From the NCBI RefSeq assembly GCF_040256395.1, contig NZ_CP158298.1, positions 186,001 to 250,000 on the forward strand: a stretch of 64,000 nt of DNA, read 5' to 3'. The position numbers and the translations under genes were made by a program. Shown here in pieces: positions 63,417-64,000 of this stretch. Within the stretch, counting starts at the first letter, position 1; every line of letters starts with the position of its first letter. The notes under the pieces were generated by a model that saw only the letters and a list, made by a program, of their open reading frames with translations, did no database searches and was not told the DNA's origin. This DNA is from Deinococcus sonorensis KR-87 (GTDB lineage Bacteria > Deinococcota > Deinococci > Deinococcales > Deinococcaceae).

Positions 63417-64000
63417 GACCAGCTGTTCTGACACGCGTCCCTCCACACCCGTTCATGAACGTGTTCCCCAGGCGCGCCGCGGGCGGTGCTTCACCGCCCC
63501 TCCCGCTCGGCCTCGCGGAATGCGGAGACCCACGGGCGGTGGAACGCGGCTGGACCCCCACCGCGGACGCTCCGCCGCGGCTCCGAACCCACGGACCGTT
63601 GGCCGGTGCGCCCATGACACCCACGGGGGTGGGGCGACGGCCGCGTCTGCCGGGCGGATCGGCGTGCACGCCAGCGCCTTCTGACGCGCCAGGGTCCGCT
63701 TCCGCGCTGCCCTGGGCCGGCCTTCGTGGGGTGCACCTGATGGCGTCCTGCCGTGCACGGTGCACATCCGCCCGGGGGGCTGAGCCTGGAGGACGTCCAG
63801 AAGGTCCGGGGGCGGTGCCCGCGGTGCGGCCTCCCCGGCAAACAAAATCGGCTCGCAGGTCGCCTTGAGTTCTTTCCTGTCGCGGGTGACGCACGGGGGG
63901 TCAACCCGATGCACCGGCTGGCCGGTCCCTGCCCGGTGGTGTGGGCCCCGCTGGGTAAGCCGCTTCTGCCGGTGACGGCCTTCCACGCCGGGTCGGGCCC
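63417..64000. other. End of window, no recognisable gene
   Basis: All frames on both strands look like shadows of GC-rich DNA. A gene may begin beyond the right edge. Confidence 0.4.

Noticed and set aside
1..64000. CRISPR arrays, tRNA and rRNA genes
   Set aside because: No spaced identical repeats and no cloverleaf or rRNA-like conserved sequence were noticed. A tRNA or covariance search could not be run.

Overview
This is 64 kb of very GC-rich bacterial DNA with no rRNA, tRNA or CRISPR array. It most likely comes from a Deinococcus-type genome. The reasons are the protein families present, the mixture of Shine-Dalgarno starts with many leaderless starts (a TANNNT -10 box placed 5-8 nt before the start codon, typical of Deinococcus), and the many recognisable dead genes. 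There are no housekeeping or replication genes. The content is detoxification enzymes, small regulators, exporters, secreted lipoproteins and gene remnants, which suggests a secondary replicon or an accessory part of a chromosome. Genus and replicon type are inference.

Layout. 1-10 kb: GrpB-like protein, PaaI-like thioesterase, quinone oxidoreductase, a tautomerase-cupin-DUF4865 operon, a broken GNAT gene, a large lipoprotein and an acidic-tailed hypothetical protein. 10-19 kb: DUF72 protein, remnants of a TetR gene and an ABC ATPase, four serine hydrolases (one frameshifted at a G run), and a jacalin-like lectin protein. 19-30 kb: DUF1330 protein, lipoprotein, a decayed leuA with its leader and attenuator still visible, a Bcr/CflA-type exporter, a very large PAS/GAF/HD-GYP signalling protein, a decayed nucleotidyltransferase and another lipoprotein. 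30-38 kb: VOC protein, atypical response regulator, MerR plus metallo-hydrolase, TetR plus aldo/keto reductase with a clear operator-promoter, P-loop kinase-like protein next to a phosphatase fragment, and a BmrR-like MerR/GyrI regulator. 38-50 kb: coiled-coil protein, an arsenic-linked set (ArsN1-like acetyltransferase, MarR, DUF6428), a SARP/BTAD-AAA regulator, lipoprotein, a MocR regulator divergent from an aspartate racemase, and an MFS exporter broken by a 17-bp tandem duplication. 50-64 kb: small membrane proteins, an IS5 remnant, AraC divergent from a phytanoyl-CoA dioxygenase-like enzyme, a beta-helix NPCBM lipoprotein, quinone oxidoreductase, DUF302, a histidinol-phosphatase-like PHP enzyme, an MFS exporter overlapping a luciferase-like monooxygenase, and a 48-residue membrane peptide.

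How the genes work together. Several regulators sit beside single enzyme or exporter genes (MerR/MBL, TetR/AKR, MarR/ArsN1/DUF6428, MocR/racemase, AraC/PhyH), and in most of these the promoter and a dyad operator can be read directly. At least ten genes are pseudogenes at different stages of decay, from a single-base or 17-bp lesion to scattered fragments, so the region appears to be losing genes actively. All frameshift claims rest on the sequence as given; a single-base lesion could be a sequencing error.
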